From contig NZ_VHQH01000039.1 of NCBI RefSeq assembly GCF_006517535.1, forward strand, positions 492,798-556,797: DNA of 64,000 nt, in the 5' to 3' direction. The stretch comes from Schumannella sp. 10F1B-5-1 (GTDB taxonomy: Bacteria > Actinomycetota > Actinomycetes > Actinomycetales > Microbacteriaceae). Numbering within the stretch: the stretch's first letter is position 1; each line of letters starts with the position of its first letter. The position numbers and the translations under genes were made by a program. A model generated the notes under the pieces. The model did no database searches. It worked only from the letters and a program-made list of their open reading frames with translations, and was not told the DNA's origin. Positions 1-13,362 of this stretch are shown one piece after another.

Positions 1-3683
<3,683 letters not shown>

Positions 3684-3755
3684 GGGAACCGTCCTCATGA
3701 TGTAGCGGGGATGGGACGTCGGCGGCCCAAGGAACGTGTGAGAGGCGTCGAGCCC

Positions 3756-3761
3756 AGAATA
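3756..3761 (-). promoter_or_regulatory. Candidate -10 box of gltB
   Basis: TATTCT on the minus strand, about 70 bases before the gltB start and inside the lgt-gltB gap. It is the most AT-rich hexamer of the gap and fits the TANNNT actinobacterial -10 consensus. No good -35 box is visible, so this is tentative. Confidence 0.35.
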
Positions 3762-3798
3762 CGGCTCGGCAGGAGTCTCGGCGTGGTGGTGCCGGAGA

Positions 3799-4836
3799 TC
3801 AGGAGGCGACCTTCGCTCCGCTTGTGGCGGCTGAGTCGGACTCCGCGTCGGCGACCGTCTCGTCATCATCGTCGTCATCGTCGGAGTCCGAGTACGTGTC
3901 GCTGGAGTCTACGTCATCCTTCGGCGTCCACTCGCGACCCGGCAGGTACACGCTCGGCTCGGCGCCGGTGTGACGGCGGTTCTGCACGAGGAAGATGATG
4001 ATGCCCAGCACGATCGCGGCGATCGCGGCCCAGACGTTGGCGCGGATGCCGAAGTAGTACTCGCTCGGGTCGACGCGGATCGACTCGAAGAAGCTGCGGC
4101 CGATGCCCTGCCAGATCAGGTAGATGGCGAGCACCTTGCCCCACTGCAGGTCGAACTTCTTCTGGATCGCGAAGATCACGGCGATGCCGATGATGTTCCA
4201 GATGATCTCGTAGAGGAAGGTCGGGTGGAACAGCGTGCCCTCGGGCAGCCCCTCCGGCCAGGCGGCGTTGCTGCGCTCGATCTGCAAACCCCACGGCAGG
4301 GTCGTCGGCAGGCCGAAGAGCTCGTGGTTGAACCAGTTGCCGAGGCGGCCGAGCGCCTGCGCGGCGAGCATGCCGGGGGCGATCGCATCCACGACGCTGG
4401 TGAAGCGCAGGCCGGTGAAGCGGCAGCCGATCCAGGCGCCGAGGGCGCCGCCGAGCAGCGCGCCGTAGTAGGCGTTGCCGCCCTCCCAGACCGCCCAGAT
4501 CGAGCCGGGCTCGAAGGGGTTCCAGACATTCTTGCCGGGGCCGAAGTAGTCGCCGGGGTGGGTGACCACGTGGTACAGCCGCGCCACGACGATGCCGAGG
4601 GCGACCGTCCAGATGGCGATGTCCAGGATGACCCAGCGCTCGGCGCCGCGCTGCGTGAGGCGGTGGTTCGCGATGAGGATCGCGGCGATGATGCCGGCGA
4701 GGATGCACAGCGCGTAGACGTGGATGCTCAGCGTCCAGTTCGCGGGCCAGGCGGGGAGCCACGAGTGGATCCACGTGCCGACCTGCAGGATCTGCCAGTC
4801 GGACGGCGGGCTCGGGATGCTGGCGGGCACGGCCAC
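3799..4836 (-). CDS. lgt: Prolipoprotein diacylglyceryl transferase
   Basis: Membrane enzyme that moves diacylglyceryl from phosphatidylglycerol to the lipobox cysteine of prolipoproteins. 345 residues with about seven hydrophobic segments from residue 37 to 285. The Lgt signature [13 protein letters not shown] is at 163-175, and Arg/Glu-rich conserved loops follow ([13 protein letters not shown], 251-263). The start is GTG with AGGAG about 8 bases upstream. Residues 307-345 form a hydrophilic tail with a run of aspartates ([10 protein letters not shown]), which is not part of the catalytic fold. The segment equivalent to the E. coli HGG loop reads [12 protein letters not shown]. It follows trpA by 78 bases, as in many actinobacteria. 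Confidence 0.96.
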   Translation of the reverse strand: MAVPASIPSPPSDWQILQVGTWIHSWLPAWPANWTLSIHVYALCILAGIIAAILIANHRLTQRGAERWVILDIAIWTVALGIVVARLYHVVTHPGDYFGPGKNVWNPFEPGSIWAVWEGGNAYYGALLGGALGAWIGCRFTGLRFTSVVDAIAPGMLAAQALGRLGNWFNHELFGLPTTLPWGLQIERSNAAWPEGLPEGTLFHPTFLYEIIWNIIGIAVIFAIQKKFDLQWGKVLAIYLIWQGIGRSFFESIRVDPSEYYFGIRANVWAAIAAIVLGIIIFLVQNRRHTGAEPSVYLPGREWTPKDDVDSSDTYSDSDDDDDDDETVADAESDSAATSGAKVAS

Positions 4837-4914
4837 GGATGGATCTCCTCAGATGTCGCGCGGGGACGGAGTCGACCCGGTGCGCTCGGTGGACTGGACG
4901 AGTCTACTGCCGGT

Positions 4915-5745
4915 CTACGGCCGCCCGGATCGCGCGCCCTCGGCGAGGGCGGCGGCCGTGCGGGCGAGTCCGGCGACCCCGCCGTCGGCGAGGGAGCTGA
5001 CCAGCGCGGATCCGACGATCGCGCCGTCGGCGTACTCCAGCACCTCGGCGACCTGCTCGGCCGTCGAGATGCCGATGCCGACGCAGGCGCGCTCGGCGCC
5101 GGCGTCGCGCAGGCGCGCGACGAGGCCGCGGGCGGCCGCATCCACGTCGGCGCGGGCGCCGGTGACGCCCATGGTCGACACGGTGTAGACGAAGCCGCGG
5201 CTGGCGTCGACGATCTGCTTCAGTCGCGCGTCGGTCGACGAGGGCGCGGCGAGGAAGATGCGGTCGAGTCCGGTGCGCTCGCTCTCGGCGATCCAGTCGG
5301 CGGCCGAGTCGGGCGTGATGTCGGGCGTGATGAGCCCGGCTCCCCCGGCGTCCTTCAGCTGGTCGGCGAAGCGCGTGGGCCCGTACTGCAGCACGGGGTT
5401 CCAGTAGGTCATGACGACGACGGGCGCGTCGACGCGCGAGCGGATGCGCTCGACGGCCGTGAACACGTCGCGCAGGCGGAAGCCGTTCCGCAGCGCCTGC
5501 TGCGTGGCCACCTGGATGGCCGGACCGTCCATGACCGGGTCGGAGTAGGGCAGGCCGAGCTCGAGGATGTCGACGCCGTTCTCGACCAGGGCGACCGCGG
5601 CATCCACGCTCGTGTCGAGGTCGGGGAAGCCGATCGGCAGGTAGCTGATGAGCGCGCCCGAGCCGGCGTCGCGCCGGGTCTCGATCGTGCGCCCGACCGG
5701 CGAGTCGAGGGCGGACGAGCCGAGCCCTGCGGAGTCGATCGTCAT
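4915..5745 (-). CDS. trpA: Tryptophan synthase alpha chain
   Basis: Cleaves indole-3-glycerol phosphate to indole and glyceraldehyde 3-phosphate; the indole is passed to TrpB. 276 residues forming a TIM barrel. Catalytic Glu62 and Asp73 sit in [18 protein letters not shown], with the same 11-residue spacing as Glu49/Asp60 of Salmonella. The phosphate loops GITPD-like (ITPDITPDS) and GIGIST are present. The ATG overlaps the trpB stop by 4 bases (ATGA at 5742-5745), implying translational coupling. The frame stays open far upstream inside trpB, but conservation begins only here. Confidence 0.97.
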   Translation of the reverse strand: MTIDSAGLGSSALDSPVGRTIETRRDAGSGALISYLPIGFPDLDTSVDAAVALVENGVDILELGLPYSDPVMDGPAIQVATQQALRNGFRLRDVFTAVERIRSRVDAPVVVMTYWNPVLQYGPTRFADQLKDAGGAGLITPDITPDSAADWIAESERTGLDRIFLAAPSSTDARLKQIVDASRGFVYTVSTMGVTGARADVDAAARGLVARLRDAGAERACVGIGISTAEQVAEVLEYADGAIVGSALVSSLADGGVAGLARTAAALAEGARSGRP

Positions 5746-6953
5746 TCCTGGGTCGCTCCCTCGTCGAACAGGTCGAACCAGCGCCCGGCCGTCTGCACGT
5801 CCTTGTCGCCGCGGCCCGAGAGATTCACGAGCAGTGTCGCGTCGGGTCCGAGCTCGCGGCCGAGCCGCAGCGCGCCGGCGAGGGCGTGGGCCGACTCGAT
5901 CGCCGGGATGATGCCCTCGGTGCGGCTGAGCAGGCGCAGCGCCTCCATCGCCTCGGCGTCGGTCGCGGGCAGGTACTCGGCGCGGCCGGTGTCGGCGAGC
6001 CAGGCGTGCTCGGGGCCGACACCCGGGTAGTCGAGCCCGGCCGAGATCGAGTGCGACTCGAGGGTCTGGCCGTCGTCGTCCTGCAGCAGGTAGCTGCGGG
6101 CGCCGTGCAGCACGCCCGGTCGGCCGCGCTGGATCGCCGCGGCGTGGCGCTCGGTCTCGACGCCGTCGCCGGCGGCCTCGTAGCCGATCAGGCGCACGTC
6201 GGCGTCGTCGAGGAAGGCGTGGAAGATGCCGATCGCGTTCGAGCCGCCGCCGACGCAGGCGAGCACGGCCGTGGGCAGCGCCCCGGTCAGCTCGAGCACC
6301 TGCTCGCGCGCCTCCTCGCCGATGATCTTCTGGAAGTCGCGCACCATCGTCGGGAAGGGATGCGGCCCCGCGGCCGTGCCGAAGATGTAGTTGGTCGTGT
6401 CGACGCTCGCGACCCACTCGCGGTACGCCTCGTTGATCGCGTCCTTGAGCGTGCGGGACCCGGTCGTGACCGAGACGACCTCGGCGCCGAGCAGGCGCAT
6501 GCGCGCCACGTTGAGCGCCTGGCGCTGCGTGTCGACCTCGCCCATGTAGATCGTGCACTCGAGCCCGAACAGCGCGGCGGCGGTCGCGGTCGCGACGCCG
6601 TGCTGGCCGGCGCCGGTCTCGGCGATCACGCGCGTCTTGCCGATGCGCTTCGTGAGCAGCGCCTGGCCGAGCACGTTGTTGATCTTGTGCGAGCCGGTGT
6701 GGTTGAGGTCCTCGCGCTTGAGCAGGATGCGCGCCCCGCCCGCGTGCGCGGCGAACCGCGGCACCTCGGTCAGCAGCGACGGGCGGCCGGTGTAGCTGCG
6801 GTGCAGCTCGGCCAGCTCGGCCTGGAACTCCGGGTCGACCTTCGCCGACTCGTAGGCGGCGGTGAGCTCGTCGATCGCGGCGATGAGCGACTCGGGCATG
6901 AAGCGCCCGCCGAACTCGCCGAAGAAGGGTCCCTCGACCTCGCGCAGGCTCAT
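5742..6953 (-). CDS. trpB: Tryptophan synthase beta chain
   Basis: PLP enzyme that condenses indole with serine to give tryptophan. 403 residues, the usual length. The Schiff-base lysine is Lys90 in HTGSHKINN; the PLP phosphate loop is GGGSNA at 235-240; ETGAGQHG near 112-119 is the substrate carboxylate loop. The start codon overlaps the trpC stop by 4 bases and the stop overlaps the trpA start by 4 bases. This is the standard TrpB1 form that partners TrpA. Confidence 0.98.
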   Translation of the reverse strand: MSLREVEGPFFGEFGGRFMPESLIAAIDELTAAYESAKVDPEFQAELAELHRSYTGRPSLLTEVPRFAAHAGGARILLKREDLNHTGSHKINNVLGQALLTKRIGKTRVIAETGAGQHGVATATAAALFGLECTIYMGEVDTQRQALNVARMRLLGAEVVSVTTGSRTLKDAINEAYREWVASVDTTNYIFGTAAGPHPFPTMVRDFQKIIGEEAREQVLELTGALPTAVLACVGGGSNAIGIFHAFLDDADVRLIGYEAAGDGVETERHAAAIQRGRPGVLHGARSYLLQDDDGQTLESHSISAGLDYPGVGPEHAWLADTGRAEYLPATDAEAMEALRLLSRTEGIIPAIESAHALAGALRLGRELGPDATLLVNLSGRGDKDVQTAGRWFDLFDEGATQE

Positions 6954-7771
6954 GCCGACTCCCCCGCCGTCTCGGTCTCCGATTCGCTGGGGTCGCTCTG
7001 CGCGTTCAAGAAGGACTCGAGCGTCTGCACCGGGTCGCCGCCGGTCACGAGCGCCTCGCCGACGAGCACGACGTCGGCCCCGGCGTCGCGGTAGTGCGCG
7101 ACATCGGCCGGGCGCAGCACGGCCGACTCGGCCACGCGCACGACGCCCGCCGGGATGCGGTCGGCGAGCGTGCCGAACAGGTCGCGGTCGAGCTCGAAGG
7201 TGCTGAGGTCACGGGCGTTGACGCCGACGACCGAGGGCCCGAGGTCGAGGGCGCGATCGAGCTCCTCGGCGCTGTGCGTCTCGACCAGCGCGGTCATGCC
7301 GAGCGACTGGATGAGCTCGTGCAGCTTGGCGAGCAGCGGCTGCTCGAGCGCGGCCACGATGAGCAGCACGAGGTCGGCGCCCGCGGCGCGGGCCTCGAGA
7401 ACCTGGTACGGCTCGGCGATGAAGTCCTTGCGCAGCACCGGGATGCCGACGGCGGCGCGCACGGCCTCGAGGTCGTCGAGCGAGCCGCGGAAGCGGCGCT
7501 GCTCGGTCAGCACCGAGATCGCGCTGGCGCCGCCCGTCTCGTAGGAGACGGCGAGGGCGGCGGGATCGGAGATCTCGGCGAGGGCGCCGCGCGAGGGACT
7601 CGCGCGCTTGACCTCGGCGATGATCTTGACGCGCTCGGCGGGCTCGAGCGCCGTGACGGCGTCGAGCGCGGCGGGGCGGGCCAGAGCGGCCGCCTCCACC
7701 TCGGCGAGCGGACGGATGCTGCGGCGCTCCGCAGCATCCGCGAGGGCTCCGGAGACCAGGTCGGCGAGCAC
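6950..7771 (-). CDS. trpC: Indole-3-glycerol phosphate synthase
   Basis: Converts CdRP to indole-3-glycerol phosphate, the step before tryptophan synthase. 273 residues. Family motifs are [11 protein letters not shown] near 53-63 with the catalytic lysine, [13 protein letters not shown] near 112-124, [17 protein letters not shown], and AESAVL. The GTG start is one base after the TAG stop of the upstream small membrane-protein gene, so expression is probably coupled. It is a stand-alone TrpC, not fused to TrpF. The C-terminal 15 residues are Ser/Glu rich. Confidence 0.97.
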   Translation of the reverse strand: MLADLVSGALADAAERRSIRPLAEVEAAALARPAALDAVTALEPAERVKIIAEVKRASPSRGALAEISDPAALAVSYETGGASAISVLTEQRRFRGSLDDLEAVRAAVGIPVLRKDFIAEPYQVLEARAAGADLVLLIVAALEQPLLAKLHELIQSLGMTALVETHSAEELDRALDLGPSVVGVNARDLSTFELDRDLFGTLADRIPAGVVRVAESAVLRPADVAHYRDAGADVVLVGEALVTGGDPVQTLESFLNAQSDPSESETETAGESA

Positions 7772-7772
7772 C

Positions 7773-8003
7773 CTAGTCGTGCACCTTCGGCACGTAGCGC
7801 GGGCCGGCGACGCCGTAGCCCGCCTTGGCGAGGATGACGCCCACGAGCAGGCCGACGACGACGAGTCCGGCGCTGGCCCAGACGAGCCACGCGACGTCGA
7901 GGAAGAAGGCGACGGTGCCGATCGCGAATCCGATCAGCATGATGACGACGGCCGTCCAGGCCGCCGGCGAATTGCCGTGGCCGGGGTCGTTCTCTTCCGA
8001 CAC
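7773..8003 (-). CDS. Small Trp-operon membrane protein (HGNSPAAWTAV type, probably DUF6704)
   Basis: 76-residue protein of unknown function with two hydrophobic helices, about residues 15-35 and 41-60, and a conserved-looking start HGNSPAAWTAVVIMLIGF. I recall this small family (I believe DUF6704) as a regular neighbour of trpC in actinobacteria. The GTG start has AAGGAG 8 bases upstream. The charged C-terminus ends GPRYVPKVHD. Its place between the TrpE-linked membrane protein and trpC suggests a link to tryptophan synthesis or transport, but nothing in the sequence shows an activity. Confidence 0.8.
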   Translation of the reverse strand: MSEENDPGHGNSPAAWTAVVIMLIGFAIGTVAFFLDVAWLVWASAGLVVVGLLVGVILAKAGYGVAGPRYVPKVHD

Positions 8004-8032
8004 AGGTGACTCCTTCTCGGGGGTGTTCGGTC

Positions 8033-8038
8033 AGTCTA
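8033..8038 (-). promoter_or_regulatory. Candidate internal promoter -10 box before the trpC block
   Basis: TAGACT on the minus strand, about 30 bases before the GTG of the small membrane protein. It lies in the only sizeable gap (94 bases) of the his-trp block. It could drive trpC-trpB-trpA-lgt separately. No clear -35 box. Confidence 0.35.
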
Positions 8039-8097
8039 TCGGGCCGGGCGGGGGCACCCGGACGGGAGCGCCGGTGAAGGCCGTCGGCGCGGCCGGC

Positions 8098-8898
8098 TCA
8101 GCGGGTGGGGTCGTCGCCCTCGCTCAGCGCATCCCAGTCGGCGACGGCGTCGCGGTCCTCGCCCGCGGGGTCGACATCCGATCCGGATGCGACGGTCGCC
8201 TCGGGCGCGTCGCCGTCGGCGTCGGGCGCGCCGGCGGACGCCGACGCGGCGGCCGCGGTCGCGGTCGTCGTCTCGACGGGGCGGCCGTCCGGACCGACGA
8301 AGCGGGTGCGGGTGTACCGGCGCGACGAGCCGGGCCAGCGGGTCGCGGTCGCCGCGACCGCGACGCCGAGCACGGCGAGCACGAGGCCGAGCACGAGGGC
8401 GACGGCCGGCCAGGGCGATCCGTCGACGCTGTCGACGAGGTCGGCGGCGTGCTCGCCGGCGAGACCGGCTGTCTCGCGCACGACCGCGGCCGACGCCTTC
8501 GCCGGGTCGGCGAGCGTCAACCCGGCCTGCAGCGCGATGCAGCCGCCGAGCAGCACCTGCAGCACGCCGAGCACGACGCGGAAGGCGACGCCCGCGAGCG
8601 CGAGCGCGGCGACGAGCACGAGACCTGTGAGGGCGAGCGCGAGCAGCGGGCCCGCCGCATCCTGACCCGAGGCCGGCAGCGAGCGGCCCTCGAGGTGCAG
8701 GGTGAACCACTGCTGGCTCCAGGCGAGCAGCACGAGCGCGTTGCCGGCGATGAGCGCCAGGAGCAGCGGCCCCTTGGGGCTGCGGCGCGAGCGCGGGGTC
8801 GACGGCGCGGGCTCGGCGGCGGAGCCCGGCTCCATGGGGTCGGGCTCCGCGGATCCGGGCTTCGCGGGTTCGGGCTCGGGATGCGCGGCGTCGGTCAC
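8098..8898 (-). CDS. Trp biosynthesis-associated membrane protein
   Basis: 266 residues with about four hydrophobic segments (SPKGPLLLALIAGNALVLLAW; the AAGPLLALALTGLVLVAAL region; VVLGVLQVLLGGCIAL; PAVALVLGLVLAVLGVAVAA). It matches the family named for its place in actinobacterial trp operons (Trp_oprn_chp; Rv1610 in M. tuberculosis), whose function is unknown. WSQQWF after the first helix is a typical family feature. The N-terminus is Pro/Glu/Ser rich and the C-terminal 60 residues are Ala/Asp rich and disordered. GTG start overlaps the trpE stop by 4 bases (GTGA). Confidence 0.85.
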   Translation of the reverse strand: MTDAAHPEPEPAKPGSAEPDPMEPGSAAEPAPSTPRSRRSPKGPLLLALIAGNALVLLAWSQQWFTLHLEGRSLPASGQDAAGPLLALALTGLVLVAALALAGVAFRVVLGVLQVLLGGCIALQAGLTLADPAKASAAVVRETAGLAGEHAADLVDSVDGSPWPAVALVLGLVLAVLGVAVAATATRWPGSSRRYTRTRFVGPDGRPVETTTATAAAASASAGAPDADGDAPEATVASGSDVDPAGEDRDAVADWDALSEGDDPTR

Positions 8899-10445
8899 CC
8901 GAGCCTCCGCAGCGCGTTGGCGACGGCCACCGCGCGCAGCGGCGCCGCGGCCTTGTTGCGCGTCTCCTCGAGCTCGGTCTGCGGATCGGAGTCGGCTACG
9001 AGACCCGCCCCGGCCTGCACGCGGGCGACGCCGTCGATCAGCGTCGCGGTGCGGATCGCGATCGCGAGGTCGGCATCCCCGGCGAGGTCGATGTAGCCGG
9101 CCACTCCCCCGTAGACGCCGCGCTGGGCGGGCTCGAGCTCGTCGATGATCTCGAGCGCGCGCGGCTTCGGCGCGCCCGAGAGCGTGCCCGCCGGGAAGGT
9201 CGCCCGGAACACGTCGATCGGCGTCGCCGCCTCGCGCAGGTCGCCCTCGACGCTCGACACGAGATGCATGATGTGACTGAAGCGCTCGACCTGCATGAAC
9301 TCGGTCACCTCGACCGAGCCGGCGCGGCAGACCTTCGACAGGTCGTTGCGGGCGAGGTCGACGAGCATGAGGTGCTCGGCGCGCTCCTTCGGATCGGCGA
9401 GCAGCTCCTCGGCCAGGTCGAGGTCGTGCTCGGGCGTCGCCCCGCGCGGGCGCGATCCGGCGATCGGGTGCATGTAGACGCGCTGCTCCTGCACCTTCAC
9501 GAGCGCCTCGGGGCTCGAGCCGACGACGCTGTAGGGGCGGCCATCGGGCGTCTCGAGGCTGAGCAGGTACATGTACGGGCTCGGGTTGAGCGTGCGCAGC
9601 ACCCGGTAGACCTCGAGCGGCTCGGCCTCGAGCTCGGCGTCGAAGCGCTGCGAGATGACGACCTGGAACACGTCGCCGTCGCGGATGAAATCCTTCGAGC
9701 GCACGACCTCGTCGCGGTACTCCTGCTCGCTCTGGCGCGGCTGCGGCGCCGCCGGCACGGTCAGGTCGACCTCGCCGATCCACGCCTCGGAGGGCTGGGC
9801 GAGACCGGACTGCAGCGCATCCAGTCGGGTCTGGGCATCCGCCCACAGCGCGTCGTCGCCCTCGGCGCCGTCGTTGAGCACCGAGGCGATCAGCGTGGCC
9901 GTGCCGGTGCGGTGGTCGAGCACGACGAGCTCGGAGACGAGCGAGAGCGCCTGGCCGGGCACGTCGTAGTCGGCGGGCGGCGCATCCGGCAGGTTCTCGA
10001 TCTGGCGGATCGCCTCCCAGCCGATGAAGCCGACGAGTCCGCCGGTCAGCGGCGGGTGGCCGGGCACGCGCGGGGTGCTCCAGCGGCGGTAGAGGTGCTC
10101 GAGCGCGGCGAGCGGTCCTGCGGGCGCGTCGGAGCCGAGCGCGCGCTCGGCCGGCACGCCGGTGTCGATCCAGTGCGCGCGGGCGCCCGTCTCCGGGTCG
10201 CTCGTGGTCGCGTCGCCGGTCTGCGTCAGCACGCCGAAGGAGGCGACCCCGACGAAGGAGTAGCGCGACCAGATGCCGCCCTGCTCCGCCGACTCGAGCA
10301 GGAAGGTGCCGGGCCGCCCCGCCGCGAGCTTGCGGTAGACGCCGACCGGCGTCTCGCCGTCGGCGAAGAGCTCGCGCAGCACGGGCACGATGCGGTGCCC
10401 CGCGGCGATCGCGGCATCGAAGTCGGCGCGCGAGGTCGAGCTCAT
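8895..10445 (-). CDS. trpE: Anthranilate synthase component I
   Basis: Makes anthranilate from chorismate with ammonia supplied by TrpG. 516 residues. The N-terminal feedback element LLES is present ([13 protein letters not shown], about 47-59), so tryptophan inhibition is expected. Chorismate-binding domain signatures are [30 protein letters not shown] and [11 protein letters not shown]. The ATG overlaps the hisI stop by 4 bases, tying the first Trp enzyme to the His genes. Neither trpG nor trpD is in the window, so the small subunit and the phosphoribosyltransferase must be encoded elsewhere. Confidence 0.97.
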   Translation of the reverse strand: MSSTSRADFDAAIAAGHRIVPVLRELFADGETPVGVYRKLAAGRPGTFLLESAEQGGIWSRYSFVGVASFGVLTQTGDATTSDPETGARAHWIDTGVPAERALGSDAPAGPLAALEHLYRRWSTPRVPGHPPLTGGLVGFIGWEAIRQIENLPDAPPADYDVPGQALSLVSELVVLDHRTGTATLIASVLNDGAEGDDALWADAQTRLDALQSGLAQPSEAWIGEVDLTVPAAPQPRQSEQEYRDEVVRSKDFIRDGDVFQVVISQRFDAELEAEPLEVYRVLRTLNPSPYMYLLSLETPDGRPYSVVGSSPEALVKVQEQRVYMHPIAGSRPRGATPEHDLDLAEELLADPKERAEHLMLVDLARNDLSKVCRAGSVEVTEFMQVERFSHIMHLVSSVEGDLREAATPIDVFRATFPAGTLSGAPKPRALEIIDELEPAQRGVYGGVAGYIDLAGDADLAIAIRTATLIDGVARVQAGAGLVADSDPQTELEETRNKAAAPLRAVAVANALRRLG

Positions 10446-10930
10446 GCGGTGCCCTCCTCGCGAGCGGATGCGGCGGGTGCGGTCGCCTCGGCGGCCGGTT
10501 CTTCCTTCGCGGCGACGTCGCCGTCGGCGCCCGGGAACTCCGGGTCGTCGTCCGACGATCCCACGACCGGCTGCAGCGGGTCCACGTCGAAGCAGGCGCG
10601 GGCGCCCGTGTGGCACGCCGGGCCGAGCTGCTCGACGCGCACCAGCAGCGTGTCGCCGTCGCAGTCGAGCGCCGCGGTCTTCACGTACTGCCGATGACCC
10701 GAGGTGTCGCCCTTGCGCCAGTACTCCTGGCGGCTGCGCGACCAGAAGGTCACCCGGCCCTCGCCGAGTGTGCGGCGCAGGGCCTCGGCGTCCATATAGC
10801 CGAGCATCAGCACGGCGCCGTCGGCGTCGTCCTGGATGATCGCCGGCAGCAGCCCGTCGCGGTTCCAGCTCACCCGCGCGACGACCGCCTCGGGGGTCTG
10901 ATCGCTCGCGCTCTCGGTCGTCCAGCTCAT
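10442..10930 (-). CDS. hisI: Phosphoribosyl-AMP cyclohydrolase
   Basis: Opens the purine ring of PR-AMP in histidine synthesis, using zinc and magnesium. 162 residues. Metal ligands are visible: Asp89, Asp91 and Asp93 with Cys90 in DCDGD, then Cys106 and Cys113 in [29 protein letters not shown] is the family core. Stand-alone form; the pyrophosphohydrolase HisE is a separate gene. Residues 120-162 are an Ala/Glu-rich tail absent from the minimal enzyme. Start overlaps the hisF stop and the stop overlaps trpE, both by 4 bases. Confidence 0.96.
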   Translation of the reverse strand: MSWTTESASDQTPEAVVARVSWNRDGLLPAIIQDDADGAVLMLGYMDAEALRRTLGEGRVTFWSRSRQEYWRKGDTSGHRQYVKTAALDCDGDTLLVRVEQLGPACHTGARACFDVDPLQPVVGSSDDDPEFPGADGDVAAKEEPAAEATAPAASAREEGTA

Positions 10931-11688
10931 CGCACCAGGATCCCGTCTGCGGCCAGCGCCGCCTTCACCTCGCCGATCGTCAGCTCGCGGTTGTGGAACA
11001 CGCTCGCCGCCAGCACGGCGTCGGCCCCCGCCTCGACGGCCGGGGCGAAGTGCTCGAGCGCACCCGCTCCCCCGCTCGCGATGACCGGCACCGGGCTCAG
11101 CGCGCGGATCGCCCGCGTCAGCTCCAGGTCGAAGCCCGCCTTGGTGCCGTCGGCGTCGATCGAGTTGACCAGCAGCTCGCCCGCGCCGCGCTCGATCGCC
11201 TCGCGGGCCCAGGCCAGCGCATCCAGCTCGGTCTCGGTGCGGCCGCCGTGGGTCGTCACGACGAAGCCGCTCGGCGTGCGCGAGCTGCGCTTCACGTCGA
11301 GGCTCAGCACGAGCACCTGCGCGCCGAAGCGGTCGGCGATCTCGCCCAGCAGCTCCGGCCGCGCGATCGCCGCGCTGTTCACGCCGACCTTGTCGGCGCC
11401 GCAGCCGAGCAGCCGCGCCACGTCGTCGGTCGTGCGCACGCCGCCGCCCACCGTGAGCGGGATGAACACCTGCTCCGCGGTGCGGGTGACCACCTCGTAG
11501 GTCGTGGCGCGCGCGTCCACCGTGGCGGTCACGTCGAGGAAGGTGATCTCGTCGGCGCCCTGCTCGTAGTAGAGCGCCGCGAGCTCGACCGGGTCGCCGG
11601 CGTCGCGCAGGTCGAGGAAGTTCACGCCCTTGACGACGCGCCCGCCCGACACGTCGAGACAGGGGATGACGCGGGTCGGAACCGACAT
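10927..11688 (-). CDS. hisF: Imidazole glycerol phosphate synthase cyclase subunit
   Basis: TIM-barrel subunit that joins ammonia from HisH to PRFAR, giving imidazole glycerol phosphate and AICAR. 253 residues, the normal length. Catalytic Asp12 is in PCLDV and Asp131 in SLDVK. Phosphate loops TVGGGVR near 79-85 and ASGGAG near 205-210 are intact. Lies 10 bases after hisG and overlaps hisI by 4. hisH, hisA and hisB are not in this window, so the His genes are split between at least two loci. Confidence 0.97.
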   Translation of the reverse strand: MSVPTRVIPCLDVSGGRVVKGVNFLDLRDAGDPVELAALYYEQGADEITFLDVTATVDARATTYEVVTRTAEQVFIPLTVGGGVRTTDDVARLLGCGADKVGVNSAAIARPELLGEIADRFGAQVLVLSLDVKRSSRTPSGFVVTTHGGRTETELDALAWAREAIERGAGELLVNSIDADGTKAGFDLELTRAIRALSPVPVIASGGAGALEHFAPAVEAGADAVLAASVFHNRELTIGEVKAALAADGILVR

Positions 11689-11698
11689 CGCCGCGCCC

Positions 11699-12538
11699 CT
11701 AGATGCGGGCCGCGTGGATCGGGCTGACCAGGATCGCGCGCGCGCCGAGCTCGTACAGCTCGTCCATCACCTGGTTCGTGTCGGAGCGCGGCACCATGGC
11801 GCGCACCGCGAGCCAGCCGGTGTCGGCCAGCGGCGACACCGTCGGCGACTCGAGGCCGGGCGTGACGGCCGTGGCCTTCTCGAGCAGCTCGGCCGGCAGG
11901 TCGTAGTCCATGAGCACGTAGCGGCGGGCGACCATCACGCCCTGCAGGCGGCGCTGGAACGTCGAGAATCCCGGGATGCCGTCACGGGCCGCGATCAGCA
12001 CGCCCGTCGACTCGAGGATGACCGGGCCGAAGATCTCGAGGCCCTGGTTGCGCAGCGTCGTGCCGGTCGAGACGACGTCGGCCACCGCATCCGCGACGCC
12101 CAGACGCACGGCCGACTCGACCGCGCCGTCGAGGCGCACGAGGGTCGCGTTCACGCCGTGGCGCTCGAGGAAGTCGCCGACGAGGGTGTCGTAGCTGGTC
12201 GCCACGCGCACGCCCTCGAGGTCCTTCAGGTCGGAGAAGCGGCCGGCGGGACCCGCGAAGCGGAACGTCGAGCCGCCGAAGTCGAGCGCCTCGACCTCGA
12301 GCGCCGGCGAGTGCGAGTCGAGCAGCAGATCGCGGCCCGTGATGCCGATGTCGAGCGCACCCGAGCCGACGTAGGTCGCGATGTCGCGGGGCCGCAGGTA
12401 GAAGAACTCGACGTCGTTGCGGGTATCCGCGACGATCAGCTCCTTGCTGTCGCGGCGGGTGGCGTAGCCGGACTCGTGCAGCATCTGCACGGCGGTCTCG
12501 GAGAGCGTGCCCTTGTTCGGCACGGCGATGCGGAGCAT
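11699..12538 (-). CDS. hisG: ATP phosphoribosyltransferase, long form
   Basis: First enzyme of histidine synthesis, joining ATP and PRPP, and the feedback target of histidine. 279 residues, so the long form with a C-terminal regulatory domain (residues ~205-279) that works without HisZ. The N-terminus [14 protein letters not shown] and the PRPP-binding region [14 protein letters not shown] are characteristic. RBS AAAGGTGA lies just upstream of the ATG. Follows hisE by 63 bases. Confidence 0.97.
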   Translation of the reverse strand: MLRIAVPNKGTLSETAVQMLHESGYATRRDSKELIVADTRNDVEFFYLRPRDIATYVGSGALDIGITGRDLLLDSHSPALEVEALDFGGSTFRFAGPAGRFSDLKDLEGVRVATSYDTLVGDFLERHGVNATLVRLDGAVESAVRLGVADAVADVVSTGTTLRNQGLEIFGPVILESTGVLIAARDGIPGFSTFQRRLQGVMVARRYVLMDYDLPAELLEKATAVTPGLESPTVSPLADTGWLAVRAMVPRSDTNQVMDELYELGARAILVSPIHAARI

Positions 12539-12601
12539 TCGGGGTTCACCTTTCGCCGCGCTGCGCGGCGGATCGAGGACAGGAGGTCTGGCTGGGGTGG
12601 A

Positions 12602-12865
12602 TCAGAGATGTCGCCAGACGTCTGCCGGGGTGAGGCCCTTGGCGACCATGAGCACCTGCAGGTGGTAGATCAGCTGCGAGATCTCCTCGGCCGTCTCCTC
12701 GTCGCTCTGGTACTCGGCGGCCATCCACACCTCGGCGGCCTCCTCGACGATCTTCTTGCCGATGGCGTGCACCCCGGCGTCGAGCTGCGCGACGGTGCCG
12801 CTGCCCGCGGGGCGGGTGGCGGCCTTCTCGCTGAGCTCGGCGAACAGGGCGTCGAAGGTCTTCAT
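12602..12865 (-). CDS. hisE: Phosphoribosyl-ATP pyrophosphohydrolase
   Basis: Removes pyrophosphate from PR-ATP, the second histidine step. 87 residues, the usual size. The all-alpha MazG-like metal motif [11 protein letters not shown] (about 41-51) and the later [13 protein letters not shown] match the family. It is the first gene of the his-trp block. No ribosome binding site precedes the ATG; instead a TACCCT box ends 7 bases before it, which suggests a leaderless mRNA that begins at or near the start codon. Confidence 0.96.
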   Translation of the reverse strand: MKTFDALFAELSEKAATRPAGSGTVAQLDAGVHAIGKKIVEEAAEVWMAAEYQSDEETAEEISQLIYHLQVLMVAKGLTPADVWRHL

Positions 12866-12878
12866 CGCGACAAGGGTA
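12866..12878 (-). promoter_or_regulatory. Candidate leaderless promoter of the his-trp operon
   Basis: Minus-strand TACCCT (12873-12878) is followed by 7 bases and then the hisE ATG. That spacing puts transcription start at the start codon. No -35 match was found. It is the probable main promoter for hisE through trpE and perhaps trpA. Confidence 0.45.
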
Positions 12879-12900
12879 TCGGGCGGCGCGGGGTGCGGAT

Positions 12901-12943
12901 GACCGCGGGCCCGGATCCGTGGAGAGGATCCGGGCCCGCGGTC
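12901..12943 (-). terminator. Strong intrinsic terminator hairpin after FKBP gene
   Basis: Perfect 18-bp inverted repeat: left arm 12901-12918, 7-base loop, right arm 12926-12943. Arm sequence GACCGCGGGCCCGGATCC. It lies 17 bases after the FKBP stop on the minus strand and separates that gene from the his operon. No T-tract follows, as is common in high-GC actinobacteria. Confidence 0.8.
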
Positions 12944-12959
12944 GGCTGGTCGGCTCGGG

Positions 12960-13331
12960 TCAGGCCTTGACGCCGAGCAGATCGATCACGAAGACGAGCG
13001 TGCGACCCGACAGGCGGTGCCCCGAGCCGGCGGGGCCGTAGGCCAGGTGCGGCGGGCAGACGAGCTGGCGGCGGCCGCCGACCTTCATGCCGGGGATGCC
13101 GTCTTTCCAGCCCTGGATGAGGTTGGTGAGCGGGAACTGGATCGACTGTCCGCGGCTCCAGCTGGAGTCGAATTCGTCGCCCGACTCGAAGTCGACGCCG
13201 ACGTAGTGCACGTCGACGGTCGCGCCGGGGGTGGCCTCGGCGCCGTCGCCGACCTCGAGGTCGGTGATCACGAGCTCGGTGGGAGCGGGGCCCTCGATGA
13301 AGTCGATCTCGGGCTTGGTCTTGTCAGTCAT
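12960..13331 (-). CDS. FKBP-type peptidyl-prolyl cis-trans isomerase
   Basis: 123-residue single-domain FKBP, predicted to speed proline isomerisation during protein folding. Signatures are [20 protein letters not shown], the [21 protein letters not shown] hydrophobic pocket and [12 protein letters not shown]. No signal peptide, so probably cytoplasmic. The ATG at 13331 is preferred over an upstream in-frame ATG at 13397 because the longer form would overlap rpe and has no family similarity. No good ribosome binding site is visible. Confidence 0.93.
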   Translation of the reverse strand: MTDKTKPEIDFIEGPAPTELVITDLEVGDGAEATPGATVDVHYVGVDFESGDEFDSSWSRGQSIQFPLTNLIQGWKDGIPGMKVGGRRQLVCPPHLAYGPAGSGHRLSGRTLVFVIDLLGVKA

Positions 13332-13362
13332 GCGACCAGTCAAGCAGGTCTGCGGCATCCGG

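Noticed and set aside
7771-7777. TAGGGT at the trpC start as a promoter
   Set aside because: The hexamer is formed by the upstream TAG stop and overlaps the trpC GTG itself, leaving no room for a transcription start.
12539-12958. Attenuator or leader peptide for the his-trp operon
   Set aside because: The strong hairpin at 12901-12943 directly follows the FKBP stop and lies upstream of the hisE promoter candidate, so it ends the FKBP transcript. No His- or Trp-rich short reading frame was seen.
13332-13345. TTGACT before the FKBP ATG as a -10 box
   Set aside because: It lacks the A at position 2 that the other boxes share; as a -35 it would be too close to the start.
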